Positions 1-8,987 of a DNA stretch of 64,000 nt are shown here, piece by piece. Source of the stretch: CAWGYT01 sp963826795 (GTDB lineage: Bacteria > Planctomycetota > Planctomycetia > Pirellulales > Pirellulaceae); assembly GCA_963826795.1 (NCBI GenBank), contig CAWGYT010000024.1, positions 1 to 64,000 on the forward strand. The letters are read 5' to 3'. Position 1 is the stretch's first letter, and every line of letters starts with the position of its first letter. The notes under the pieces are model-generated. The model had not been told where the DNA came from, did not search any database, and saw nothing but the letters and a program-made list of their open reading frames with translations. The position numbers and the translations under genes are program-made.

Positions 1-484
1 AATCTCTCGAACGTCCCCGAGCTGAGGGATATTCGAGTTTTATGATCCTCGATTGCGTCGACGATGATCCGTCGTTCCGCTGAAGGTCGTCGAGCGACCA
101 ATCATCGACGTTCCAAGCGTGACCCATTGGACTTTCACGTTCGCTACCGACCATCGACTACTGTTTCGTATCCGCCGCTGGGCAGCGTCATGTTGCTCCA
201 TCCAATGAGACAGAGGATCAGCTCGTCTTGACTCCCGGCGTCGATCGGATGCGATTCAACCAACGACGCGGGATGTCTCGAGGAAAGTCCACATTGTGCA
301 TCTTCTTGTGGCCAACCCAGATGTCGGCGCCGCTATGGTCCACCAGCAGGCTGGCCTTGCGGATCAAACCAATGAAAAGCCTGCCCTGAAGATTCACCAG
401 CACCACCGAGAAGACGACTCCGACCAGCGCCGTGAGCAGCTTGCCGCGGTCGGAGATGAGCGTCTTGAGTGCGATCGACCACAT
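1..484 (-). CDS. ABC transporter permease (DevC/FtsX-like), 3' part beyond window, several indels
   Basis: Inner-membrane permease of a DevBCA/MacB-type exporter. From the ATG at 484 the protein begins MWSIALKTLISDRGKLL, followed by one hydrophobic segment (about residues 15-35) and the family-typical extracytoplasmic stretch SGADIWVGHKKMHNVDFP. The first frame stops at 218 after TPGVKTS, but the family sequence continues in the other frames: IGWSNMTLPSGGYETVV, then ESPMGHAWNVDDWSLDDLQ, then IIVDAIEDHK, down to base 1. At least four single-base shifts are therefore needed in about 240 bases, which looks like poor sequence quality near a contig end rather than a real truncation. It lies 116 bp downstream of the HlyD-type adaptor on the same strand, so the two probably form one exporter; the ATPase would lie to the left of the window. 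Confidence 0.75.
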
Positions 485-600
485 GGTTCCGTTTTCCCGG
501 GTCGCGTCTTGCCTGACGGCAAGTGAATTCACCACCGAGGCACAGAGGTCACGACTCGCTTCCGTTCACGAACACACGAACAGGCGAATCGTCTGTGTTG

Positions 601-1676
601 TCATTTCGATGCCAGTTGTTCGCCCTCGGCCGCCCGTGTCTCCTCCTCGGCTTCGATGACGACGTCGACCCGTAGTCCAATCACCAAGGATAAGGGGGCC
701 TCGCCCAATTCAATGCAAACCTCGCGGACCTTGGTATCGAGGCGTTCGTCGGGCTGGTCCTCTGCAACGTCTTGTGGCTCATCTGGGGGCTGAGCCGCGT
801 TACGGTTCCTTGGAGTTCCTGGCCGGGCAGGCCGTCGGCGGTGATCGTGGCGGTCATGCCTTCCGTCAGGCGGCAGGCGTCCAGTTCCTCCACAAACGCT
901 CGCACGCAGAAGCGCGAGGTATCGGCCAGCACGACGACGGGGGTCGTGGCGTCGGGGCCGATCAGTTCGCCGGGTTCGACGTTCAGCTTCAGGACCTGCC
1001 CGCAGCTGGGGGCGCGGAGCTGGGTGCGGTCCAGCTGGACGCGGGCCAGTTCCAGTTTCGCCTCGGCAGTGGCGATCCGGGCCTTGGCCATTTTGATCTC
1101 GTCCGGGCGGGCCTCGGCGCTGATCGATTGATAGCGGGCCTTGGCGGCCGTGGCCTCGGCGCTCAGCGAGGCCACCAGCGTTCGATAGCGGTCCGCATCC
1201 TGGGCCGCGATCGCGTCCTTCTCCAGCAACGCGCGACATCGCTCCCAGTCCAGCTTCGCTCGTTCCAACTCGACCAGCTTGGCCTTGTACAGCCAGGCCG
1301 CTTCGGCTCGGTCTTCGTAACGCGTGCCGTTGACTAGCCGCTCCAGTTCGCTTTGGGCCAGCTCCAGCTGCGCTTCAGCCGCCTCAACCTCAAATCGCAG
1401 CTGGGCATCGTCCATGCTTACCAGCAGTGCGTTGGCCTCGACGCGCTCGCCTTCCTTGACGTGGATGGTGACCACGCGTCCGTTGATTTGCGGAAGGAGC
1501 TCGACCTCCGGTGTGACGCCTTCAATCCGGCCCGGGGCGAAGATTCCGGCCGGCCCGAGTTGCGTCTGCGATTGCTCGCTCACTCCGCTGGCGTCGTCCT
1601 GCGCTCCCTGCTGTAGGATCACGCCGAATGTGACGGGCAGGGTGAGCACGACGGATAGTACGGCTAACTTAATCAT
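601..1676 (-). CDS. HlyD/DevB-type periplasmic adaptor subunit, one frameshift near 760
   Basis: Membrane-fusion protein linking an inner-membrane ABC exporter to an outer-membrane channel. The start at 1676 (MIKLAVLSVVLTLPV, a signal anchor) is chosen over the upstream ATG at 1715 because GAGGAG lies 8 bases before it. It has a lipoyl/biotinyl-like half (INGRVVTIHVKEGERVEA), a long Ala/Glu/Leu-rich coiled-coil hairpin and the returning lipoyl half (LRAPSCGQVLKLNVEPGE). The first frame ends at 681 with unrelated residues; the neighbouring frame supplies the expected tail DQPDERLDTKVREVCIEL down to a stop at 601. One missing base near 760 joins them to give about 358 residues. It is followed by the DevC-like permease and preceded by the FeeM-like synthase. 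DevB-like is a family call; the cargo is not known. Confidence 0.8.
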
Positions 1677-1805
1677 GGTTTCTGCTCCTCGCTTGACGGG
1701 CAGCGATCCATCCAAAAACCGCTGCGCCGTTTTTCAGCCAACAAGCTCGGCCACCTTAGGGAATTGGCCACCCTGTGTCCAGAGCTCGCTTGATGCCAGC
1801 ATTCC

Positions 1806-2636
1806 TCAGCCTGCCATCGGCATCGGCACGAAATGTCGTGCTTCGGCCGCAGCGGGTTGAAAATAGTGAATGTCTTCCATGCCGATCGGTCGTGCCTGCA
1901 ACGCGCCCGACGGGATCGGATCTCCGAAGAATCGCTGATAGGCGACCGGCGCATCGATCGGCATCGAGTTCAAGTCCAGGCTCAAGAGTCGGGCCGGGTG
2001 ATTCTCGACCGCCGGATAGGGACGGACACTGCCGACCGGCCGAAATCCGATGTAGCGCTCGTAAAACGGAGCGTGCCGAGGATGGATCACGATCAGCAGA
2101 CGGTCGACACCTTGGAATTTGGCGCTTTGAGCCATCAGGCGGTTCAAGGCGATAAAACTCGATAGAAACGCTCGCTTTGATGGGTTTGGCTCGGATGCCA
2201 AACACGAGACCTCCGCCAGCCGAATTCCCTGGGACCGCAGGTGGTCGACCTCGTCCAGGAAAATGCACTCCATCGGGAGCCCAAGCTCTCCGTCCCGAAC
2301 AAGTGTGACGGTCGTTACAGTTTCGGCCTCCTTGATGCCGATATAAACGCTAGTCGACGTCAGCAAATGATAACGAGTCACTCGCAGCTGATATCGGTTC
2401 TGATCAATCAGACCGGCTTCCCGGTACCTTCGATACACAAGGTGAAATGCGCCGATTCGTTCAGGTCGATGTTCTGCTACCTGATAGCAGACACCTGCTT
2501 CGCAGCTGGCAACTCGGTTCGGTCGAGCGTTCAGCCGATGGAGAGTCACATGTCGGGCGTCAAGCTCACGATTCGTTCCACTTTGAAGCGGCGAGTCAGA
2601 AAATAGCGGTGGCAGTTGCTTGGGGCACAAGATCAT
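1806..2636 (-). CDS. FeeM-like N-acyl amino acid synthase / exosortase-associated acyltransferase family (GNAT fold)
   Basis: Predicted to join a fatty acyl group from acyl-ACP to an amino acid amine, as FeeM-type long-chain N-acyl amino acid synthases do. The 276-residue protein carries the family core: VYRRYREAGLIDQN (about 68-80), the strand VTTVTLVRDGELGLPMECIF (107-126) and FLDEVDHLRSQGIRLAEVS (126-144), then HPRHAPFYERYIGFRPVG near 190-210. The start is fixed by an ATGA overlap with the upstream receiver-like gene (stop 2635-2633, ATG 2636-2634), which implies translational coupling; the longer frame starting at 2768 would overlap that gene heavily. The same GNAT superfamily includes the PEP-CTERM/exosortase-associated acyltransferases, and PEP-CTERM proteins do occur in this window, so that role is the main alternative. 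The exporter genes downstream favour a secreted lipid product. Confidence 0.75.
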   Translation of the reverse strand: MILCPKQLPPLFSDSPLQSGTNRELDARHVTLHRLNARPNRVASCEAGVCYQVAEHRPERIGAFHLVYRRYREAGLIDQNRYQLRVTRYHLLTSTSVYIGIKEAETVTTVTLVRDGELGLPMECIFLDEVDHLRSQGIRLAEVSCLASEPNPSKRAFLSSFIALNRLMAQSAKFQGVDRLLIVIHPRHAPFYERYIGFRPVGSVRPYPAVENHPARLLSLDLNSMPIDAPVAYQRFFGDPIPSGALQARPIGMEDIHYFQPAAAEARHFVPMPMAG

Positions 2637-3025
2637 CCCTGGATTCCTCTCATCAAATGGCCCTCGGAAATACCTAAAACTCTGTCCAGGTCGGTGCGGC
2701 GAATTGCCGCCAGAACGGTTGACAGGTCCGCCTGGGACAGAGACTCGGTGGCGAAATTCCGCTGGCACAGATGAACGCGATTTCCATCGTCAGAGAAACC
2801 CACGATAATCAGCGAAGGATACAGCTCGAAAAGATCTGCACAGTTCGCTGGAATCCGGCCATCTCGCCAAGTTTGAAAGAGAAAGTCCGCCTTCCGCTCG
2901 CGCAGCGTGAGACGAACGTCGACCGGGTCGAAAACCTCGTCGACGACCCGGTAACCCAACTCTTTCTCGACCGTCGCCCGCATAGCTTGGCGAAGGAGTC
3001 GCGGTTCCACTGCTGAGCACAACAT
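2633..3025 (-). CDS. Degenerate receiver-like protein (possible pseudo-response regulator)
   Basis: A 130-residue protein that reads like a CheY-type receiver fold with changed catalytic positions: it starts MLCSAVEPRLLRQAMRATVE where receivers have an acidic pair, continues GYRVVDEVFDPVDVRLTLRE, then ADFLFQTWRDG where the phosphorylated Asp would follow strand 3, then YPSLIIVGFSDDGNRVHL. No DNA-binding output domain is visible. It overlaps the FeeM-like synthase by four bases (ATGA) and is probably the first gene of the operon that continues into the HlyD/DevC exporter. A regulatory or scaffolding role for the synthase is inference. The receiver assignment rests on pattern only and should be tested with a profile or structure search. 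Confidence 0.55.
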   Translation of the reverse strand: MLCSAVEPRLLRQAMRATVEKELGYRVVDEVFDPVDVRLTLRERKADFLFQTWRDGRIPANCADLFELYPSLIIVGFSDDGNRVHLCQRNFATESLSQADLSTVLAAIRRTDLDRVLGISEGHLMRGIQG

Positions 3026-3586
3026 GAGGAGTTTTCACGATCAGTCCTCACCTCAGAAAATCACCACGGGCGAAACATACTCGCTGATAGGTAGATCGGC
3101 TCAATCCACCGGATGATCGAGTCGGAGATCTACAGGGACTGCCGTAAATTCGGAAAGCAGCGGCCCCGGGGGGCATGAGGGGGTCTGCCACTTTTGGTGA
3201 GTTCGCCTCCATGCGTCACCGGTTGCTCCCCGCGGATTCGAACGCGCAACTGCCTCCCACGCAGGAGAATATGTCGATCCGTATCTGCGGACAGGGACTA
3301 GTTGAGAATGAAATCTTGCGGCCTTTCCCTAGTGCCGAAGAATCCGCGGATCTACCGAAGAACTAGCCGGTAAGTCCACCATCGCACGACGATTGACGGG
3401 GCAAAATCGCAAAAATTTTTTCGTCGCGCGGGCGGATGATAACAGAAGTTGACTGCCGGGGAGGAGTGCACTTTCCAGCGGGTCACCAGGAAGGGGGGAT
3501 TTGCCTCCCTGCGCTCCTTCCGCAGTGCCTCTGGCGTGATCCGCAAGCAGCGTCCAAAAGACCCGCGCCCTCAATCGGGCCCGGCT
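3026..3586. other. Intergenic region, no supported gene
   Basis: About 560 bases between the start of the receiver-like operon and the end of the DUF5989 gene. I find no conserved protein. On the minus strand, around 3270-3220, there is a fragment with a TTCGAAT T-loop and a 7-base loop GTGGGAG closed by CTGC/GCAG, reminiscent of a decayed tRNA, but there is no D-arm or matched acceptor stem. The region must hold the promoter of the minus-strand operon that starts at 3025; no clear -35/-10 pair stands out. Confidence 0.5.
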
Positions 3587-3793
3587 TTAGAACAGCGTGT
3601 AGATGAACGGAGCGGCAGCCGTTCCGCCCAGCATGATCAAGATTCCAAACAGCAACAATACGACAACGATGGGGGTAATCCACCATTTCTTGTTGTACTT
3701 CAGGAACTGAACGAATTCGGAAACCAATCCGACCTGTCCTTGCTCAGCCTGTTCGGCAAAATTCTGCTTCTTGCTCTGACGCTTGTCTGTCAT
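3587..3793 (-). CDS. DUF5989 family small membrane protein
   Basis: A 68-residue single-pass membrane protein. The first 35 residues are polar and Gln/Lys-rich, then EFVQFLKYNKKWWITPIVVV leads into a hydrophobic helix and the C-terminal signature AAAPFIYTLF. The KKWW...PFIYTLF pattern is typical of DUF5989 proteins (SaxN-like), which are found next to NodU/CmcH carbamoyltransferases and SxtJ-like proteins. Here it is the last gene of exactly that trio on the minus strand, 82 bases after the SxtJ-like gene. The biochemical role is unknown; an accessory role in membrane attachment of the carbamoyltransferase is inferred only from co-occurrence. Confidence 0.85.
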   Translation of the reverse strand: MTDKRQSKKQNFAEQAEQGQVGLVSEFVQFLKYNKKWWITPIVVVLLLFGILIMLGGTAAAPFIYTLF

Positions 3794-3875
3794 CGTTGCG
3801 ATTCCTGAAAACGTGGTTCGGCCCCGGTTTCAACGGCCGCTTGGATTAGGGGTCGACCCTCAAGTCAGCGACCGG

Positions 3876-4286
3876 CTAGAACTGCCGGAAATATCGCTGC
3901 GTATCACTCGGCTCGGCACGCGGTACCCAGTAGGTGGCGGCGGACTTGTCGAACGCACGATGGAGCGGGTCGTATCCGAACATTCTGAGCGCGAGCCCGA
4001 TGGGGGTGAGCAACCCATAGAATATCAGCGCCAGAAGGATGTGTGAAACGATCAGTCCGATGGGCGCTACGGAATACATCCAGCTCAGGTAAATCGGCTT
4101 GCGCCAGGCGGGTACAAGGTAGTAAACCGCGATGACAATTGCCGCCAAGACGGCGAGCACGACGGCGGCTTGCGTCATTTGAAATCGGCGGATCAGGATC
4201 GAGGCGATGATCCCGATGAACAAGGCGAACAAGGGCCCAAACCAAAGCAGTTCCCGTTGCGAAAAGTTTTTCTTGATTTCGAGCAT
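3876..4286 (-). CDS. SxtJ family membrane protein
   Basis: A 136-residue membrane protein beginning MLEIKKNFSQRELLWFGPLF. It has two N-terminal transmembrane helices (about 14-32 and 38-58), a third near 75-98 (MYSVAPIGLIVSHILLALIF) and the family-like tail GLALRMFGYDPLHRAFDKSA followed by YWVPR. SxtJ-type proteins accompany carbamoyltransferases in saxitoxin-type and exopolysaccharide clusters. The start at 4286 is chosen because the 87 codons upstream in this frame translate the GGTCAGGTC intergenic repeat and the end of the preceding gene. It sits between the carbamoyltransferase and the DUF5989 protein on the same strand. The function is unknown beyond this association. Confidence 0.82.
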   Translation of the reverse strand: MLEIKKNFSQRELLWFGPLFALFIGIIASILIRRFQMTQAAVVLAVLAAIVIAVYYLVPAWRKPIYLSWMYSVAPIGLIVSHILLALIFYGLLTPIGLALRMFGYDPLHRAFDKSAATYWVPRAEPSDTQRYFRQF

Positions 4287-4337
4287 GGTCGATTCCACGG
4301 TGTTCCAAGGCCTGTCCCGGACTTCGGGTGCGTTGTG

Positions 4338-4440
4338 AAAAGGGGTCAGGTCCAAAAGTGCGAAGCACCGGGTTGGAAGGGTCAGGTCCAAAAGCGGAGG
4401 CCCCGGGGCTTCGACTTTGGGACCTGACCCTTCCCAACCC
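4338..4440. repeat. GGGTCAGGTCC-type 3'-end repeat, imperfect palindromic pair
   Basis: This stretch holds three copies of a GGGTCAGGTCC core, two direct (near 4344 and 4379) and one inverted (GGGACCTGACCC near 4420), with short arms such as AAAAGTGCGAAGCACCGG. It begins eight bases after the carbamoyltransferase stop codon and lies before the SxtJ-like gene. The same core is found at 22.48, 27.0, 27.4 and 43.0-43.1 kb, always just after a gene end. It resembles the short hairpin repeats mobilised by REP-associated tyrosine transposases in other bacteria, but no such transposase is in this window, so that link is inference. Confidence 0.7.
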
Positions 4441-4447
4441 CGCAGCA

Positions 4448-6279
4448 CTAGTCCAAGGCGAATTGCTCCAGGTACTCTTTCGTCTCGAACGTCTTGGCGT
4501 TTTCCTGTTCCTCTTTGAGCAAGACGAGATTCTCCAGCACGAGGCAATCGATATTGGTTGCCATAAAGCAGCGATACGCGTCCTGAGGCGATCCGACGAT
4601 CGGTTCGCCGCGCACGTTGAAGCTGGTATTGATGATGACCGGGCAGCCGGTTTTCTCGGCGAAACGCTGAATGATTTTGTAATACAGGCCGTGCCGTTCG
4701 GGATCGACGGTTTGCACTCGAGCGGAATGGTCGACGTGAGTGACCGCCGGAATCGTGGAGCGAATCGTTTTCAATTTATCAAGCCCCTCGGATGCTTCGT
4801 TCTCCTGCTCGGTTCGCTGTGCGGCCTGCACGGGAGCGACGAGCAGCATGTAGGGGCTGTCTTCGTTGGGTCGCATCTCGAAGAACTCGTCCACACGTTC
4901 GCGCAGCACGGACGGAGCAAAGGGGCGAAACGATTCGCGGAACTTGATCTTTAGATTCATGACGCGCTGCATGTGGGGGCTGCGGGCATCCCCGATGATG
5001 CTGCGAGCGCCAAGGCGCGCGGACCAAACTCCATTCGTCCTTGGAACAGCCCGATTACTTTTTCCTGGGCCAACTGATCGGCCAGAAAATCGCACATGCT
5101 GTCTTCGCTCTCGAACTCGCGATAGTCCGCTTCGACTTGCTCGAGGTAAGTCCGACATTCAGCGGATGAAAATCGCGGCCCCAAGAGCGACCCGGCTTGG
5201 CTGTCCCGCTGCTGCACCGTGCGTGGGTTGTCGAGCAACTGGTGCCAGATGAACAGCGCCGTTCCCAGGGCGCCTCCGGCGTCGCCGGCTGCGGGCTGGA
5301 TCCAGACCTCTTCGAAGGGGCCTTCGCGCAGAATGCGACCGTTACCCACACAGTTCAGCGCCACGCCTCCGGCCAGGCAGAGATTCTTCAGTCCCGTTTG
5401 TTGATGCACATGTCGCGCACATTGCAACATGATCTCTTCGGTGACCTTCTGAATCGAGGCCGCCACGTCCATGTCCAGCTGTGTAATCGGCGACTCAGGA
5501 GAACGCGGCCCGCGTCCGAATAAACGGTGGAACTTGCCCGACGTCATCGTCAGTCCCTGACAGTAATTGAAGTACGACATGTCCATGCGGAAAGAGCCGT
5601 CGTCCTTGATGTCCAGGAGGTGATCCAGAATCAGATCGACGTACACCGGAGAGCCATAAGGAGCCAACCCCATCAGCTTGTACTCGCCGGAGTTGACTCG
5701 GAAGCCGGTGTAGTAGGTGAACGCCGAATAGAGCAGCCCTAACGAATGCGGAAAATTGATCTCGTGCGTCAGCTTGATCTGATTCCCATGTCCGCTCCCA
5801 AAGCTGGTCGTGGCCCACTCGCCCACGCCATCAAACGTCAGGATCGCCGCTTCCTCAAATGGTGACGGAAAGAAGGCGCTAGCCGCGTGGGATTCGTGAT
5901 GTTCCGTAAAGACGTAACGTTTCTTGTACTGTTTCTGCAGGCCCTTGCTGATTTCACGCGGGACGTGCAACTTCTGCTTCAGCCAAACCGGCATGGCCTT
6001 GAAGAAGGACTGGATTCCGATCGGCGCGTAGGCCAGGTAGGTCTCCAGCAGACGTTCGAACTTCAGCAGGGGTTTGTCATAGAAGCCCACGTAATCGAGC
6101 TGCGATGGCTCAAGTCCCGCCTCGCGAAGGCAGTACGCGATCGCGTTCTCTGGCAAGCGATAGTCGTGTTTCTTGCGCGTGAATCGCTCTTCCTGAGCCG
6201 CCGCGACAATGGTTCCGTCGACGACCAAGGCGGCTGCCGAGTCGTGATAAAAAGCTGATATGCCAAGAATCGCAGTCAC
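4448..6279 (-). CDS. Carbamoyltransferase, NodU/CmcH family, one frameshift near 5010
   Basis: Transfers a carbamoyl group from carbamoyl phosphate, through a carbamoyl-adenylate, to a hydroxyl of a small molecule or glycan. N-terminal Kae1-like domain: ILGISAFYHDSAAALVVDG at residues 4-22, the metal-site motif HHESHAASAFFPSPF, EYKLMGLAPYG, and LAGGVALNCVGNGRI. C-terminal YrdC-like domain: GRMEFGPRAL then GARSIIGDARS, with FRPFAPSVL and CPVIINTSFNVRGEPIV. The two halves lie in different frames; restoring one G in TTGGCGC near 5010 gives one protein of about 610 residues, the normal family length. It is the first gene of a set with SxtJ and DUF5989. The acceptor is unknown. Confidence 0.92.
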
Positions 6280-6607
6280 AGGAAATCACCTTCTAAGTTG
6301 GCGACCTTTGCAGAACCAAATCTCGGGGCGCCCAACTTCGGCCGTCCCTGGATTGCTTCCGCCGTCCCCGCAGCCGCCTCGATCAATGTGCGGGAGATCA
6401 CTGGACGTGCGGGGCACGGAATGAATGCGAGCGGCGGAAGATAGGGGCGGGACAAGCCTTTACCGAACCCCGAGAACGCGCGGAGTCAGGTTCGACGCTA
6501 CCGTGGGGCGGCGAGGTCTCCCACCCCACTCCTGAGAATACCAGACAATTCGGGGCGAATCACCCCCTTGGTGACCAAGTTTGGCGAAATTGCTTGGCAA
6601 GAAAGCC

Positions 6608-6643
6608 GGGAGGGCGAGCTGGTTTTGCGAGCCTCGCCCTCCC
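6608..6643 (-). terminator. Perfect 11-bp inverted repeat after the kamA-GNAT operon, possible terminator
   Basis: GGGAGGGCGAG (6608-6618) and CTCGCCCTCCC (6633-6643) form a perfect 11-bp, GC-rich stem with a 14-base loop, and a further partial copy of the arm lies at 6651-6662. It is about 60 bases past the stop of the last gene (6703) of the minus-strand operon. The T-tract after it is weak (GGCTTTCTT on the minus strand), so an intrinsic terminator is plausible but not certain. The rest of 6280-6702 shows no gene and must contain the promoter of the carbamoyltransferase. Confidence 0.45.
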
Positions 6644-6702
6644 AAAACCAACTCGCCCTCCCGTAACCACCAGATGAACGTCGGCAGCGGTGGTCGGGTC
6701 GA

Positions 6703-7206
6703 CTATCGGAGCGACCGTAAGTAGATGATTTTGGAGTCCCGCGGCGCGTAGAAATCTGCAAGCTCGGCGACCTTTTCGTAGGCGCGACTCTCGTAGAATT
6801 TTCGCGTCGGGGCATAGTCGGCACGCCCGGACGTCTCAACATACACGTGCCGCCCGCCGGCATGGCGGATCCGGCGTTCGGTTTCGCCGAGCAGCAAGGT
6901 GCCGATTCCACCGCGCTGATGGGCTCGATCCACTGCGATCCAGTACAGGTCAAAGCTGCCGAGCGTGCACGGGATCTCACCGTAACAGGTGTACCCCGTC
7001 AGTTCTCCCGCCAGTTCGGCCAGCACAAACTCGTATCCCGACCCCGGACCTTTGTCGAGCCGTTCCTGCGCCAGTTCCTCGGCAACGTCGACCTCAGCGC
7101 CCGAGAAGTACCCCGTTCCGGCAACCAGCTGCCGGATCGCAGCGACGTCCCGCCGATCGATTTCGTCGCGATACTTCAGCGCCGTGGCCTTACGGATGGT
7201 GGACAT
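6703..7206 (-). CDS. GNAT family N-acetyltransferase
   Basis: A 167-residue GNAT acetyltransferase. The acetyl-CoA-binding motif A is seen in LYWIAVDRAHQRGGIGTLLL (about 106-125; the R/Q-x-x-G-x-G/A core is QRGGIG), followed by HVYVETSGRADYAPTRKFYE, where the Tyr/Phe-rich helix is typical of motif B. Its start overlaps the end of the GNAT-deacetylase fusion gene by 17 bases, so it is translated with the operon that begins at kamA. Given the aminomutase upstream, an AblB-like role in acetylating beta-lysine or a ligated product is possible, but nothing in the sequence fixes the acceptor. Confidence 0.85.
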   Translation of the reverse strand: MSTIRKATALKYRDEIDRRDVAAIRQLVAGTGYFSGAEVDVAEELAQERLDKGPGSGYEFVLAELAGELTGYTCYGEIPCTLGSFDLYWIAVDRAHQRGGIGTLLLGETERRIRHAGGRHVYVETSGRADYAPTRKFYESRAYEKVAELADFYAPRDSKIIYLRSLR

Positions 7207-8930
7207 GCACGAATCCTTGGAAGAAGTGACGAGCGTTGATGCCCAGCGTTCGGGTGCGATAGCCGCCTTCCTGGACCACCAACGTGGGAAGTTGCAGTTC
7301 GCCGAGCAGCTGACCGTTGAGTTCGAAGTCTTTCGGAGTCAGCGACCACGTCCCAGTCGGGTCGCCTTTGGCCGGGTCCAGGCCCAGTGCGATGATGAGA
7401 AACACGGGCGAGAAATCGCGCACGGTCTGCAGCGCCGCAGTGAGTGCCGTGCGATACTGCGAGCCGTTCTGAGATTCCGGCAGGGGTAGATTGAGATTCA
7501 TCCCTTCACCGGCTCCGGAGCCGCGTTCGTCGGCAAAGCCCGTGAAGTAGGGATAGGCAAAGTCGGGATCGCCGTGAAGCGAAACCGTCAAGACGTCGCC
7601 TCGTTCGTAGAAGATGTCTTGCTGGCCATTGCCATGATGGTAGTCAATGTCCACGATCGCGACTTTGCCAAAGCGGCTGAAGTAGTTCGCCGCGACGGCG
7701 GCGTTGCTGAAATAGCAAAAACCGCCGAACGAACGCCGTTCGGCATGATGGCCGGGCGGGCGCACCAGGGCATACGCGACGCGGCGTCCTTCCAGTACGG
7801 CGTCCGCGGCAGTCAGGCAGGCGTCGACTGCTCGCTTGGCAGCTGGAAAGGCGTTGCAATTGATCGGTGTGAAGGTGTCGATGCAATAGTACCCGGCGCG
7901 GACGGAAAGCTCTTTGGGCGGTCGAGTGGCGTTGCGAATCGGAAACACATACGGATAAATCGATTTCCCCTCGGGAGTGTTCGCGCACGCTCGGCGCAGG
8001 TAATCGACCAGATCCGCGTCGTGGACCGCCAGGATGTGTTCCATCGGGTACGCCTTGACCGGAAACATCTCGACCAGTCCGCTGGCCTGCAGTTCGCTTG
8101 CAATGACCTGGATGCGGACAGGCGCTTCAACGTAGCCGCGTTCGCGGATGTGGTGAATGTCGTGCTTGTCATTGATCACGACCGCGATCCGACCCCGGTG
8201 ATGACCCACGGCCGGCTTGTGACTCGCGCTGGCCTGCTTGGTCCGGCGTGCGCTCAGGCGAACCGGATCATCCTGAAACGAGTCACTGACTTTCTGGACG
8301 TACTCCGGCGGACACAGCTCGCGGTACTTTCGTTCCAGAATCGCTCGTGCGACCTCTTTCGCGAACTTGGCCGAGAGGGGTTTGCCGCGATCGAGATCGT
8401 CGTACATCAGGTGAGGCAGGTTGTCGTCCGACCCTCCGGGGACTGCGGTCTCGTAGGCCGTGCCGACGATCGCTCGCGCGCCGTAACGATCGTAGAAGCG
8501 CAGTCTGCGCCGAATTCTGTTTGCGCATGTCCGGGTCGGCGCAGCGCGAGGGGTCGTCGGGAAGGCACTCGAAGAAGATCCCGTCCACTCCCAGCGTCAC
8601 ACATTCGTCGCGAATGTATTCATACAGGGCCGCGCCGATACCACGTCCTGAAAGCTTGCTGCCTGCCGCCAGGAAGTCGAGATAACAGAAATTCAGTTCC
8701 GGTTCGTGCAGCACGATGGCAAAACCGGCGACATGGCGGCGAGATTTTTCGGCGACATACAGGATCAGACGAAATCGCTGCAGAAACGGGTTGCGAAGCT
8801 TGTCTTCCAGATGCGCGATGTCGTCATCCGGGGCGTCCGGAAACTGATCGAAAAAAATCTGTTTCACCTCGCGAATTGCCGCCCGGTTGACCGGCAGGAC
8901 GTCGTCGTAGATGCGTCGCACTCGAAACAT
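7190..8930 (-). CDS. GNAT acetyltransferase - histone deacetylase/acetylpolyamine amidohydrolase fusion, one frameshift near 8504
   Basis: The N-terminal domain (about 1-165) is a GNAT: YLDFLAAGSKLSGRGIGAAL is motif A. The C-terminal domain (about 240-570) is a zinc amidohydrolase of the HDAC superfamily: RPPGHHAERRSFGGFCYFSN carries the paired His, VDIDYHHGNG the Asp and His zinc-site residues, and GLDPAKGDPTGTWSLT the later Asp. The two domains lie in different frames, but the linking sequence RLRFYDRYGARAIVGTAYET bridges them in frame with the deacetylase. Removing one base near 8504 gives a single 579-residue protein, so I call a fusion, not two genes. Both addition and removal of an acetyl group in one polypeptide is unusual. 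It lies between the ATP-grasp genes and a second GNAT in the kamA operon. Confidence 0.85.
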
Positions 8931-8987
8931 GCCAGCAGCTCACTTGCAAAAAAGATCGAACATCAAGGCTCGGAGGTCACCGAAATC

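Noticed and set aside
218..1715. Calling the permease and adaptor genuine pseudogenes.
   Set aside because: The other frames continue the family sequence exactly, and the same single-base lesion is found in many unrelated intact-looking genes across the window.
3216..3300. Possible tRNA on the minus strand (TTCGAAT loop, GTGGGAG anticodon-like loop).
   Set aside because: No D-arm, no matching acceptor stem, and the T-stem pairs only with an eight-base loop; at most a decayed fragment.
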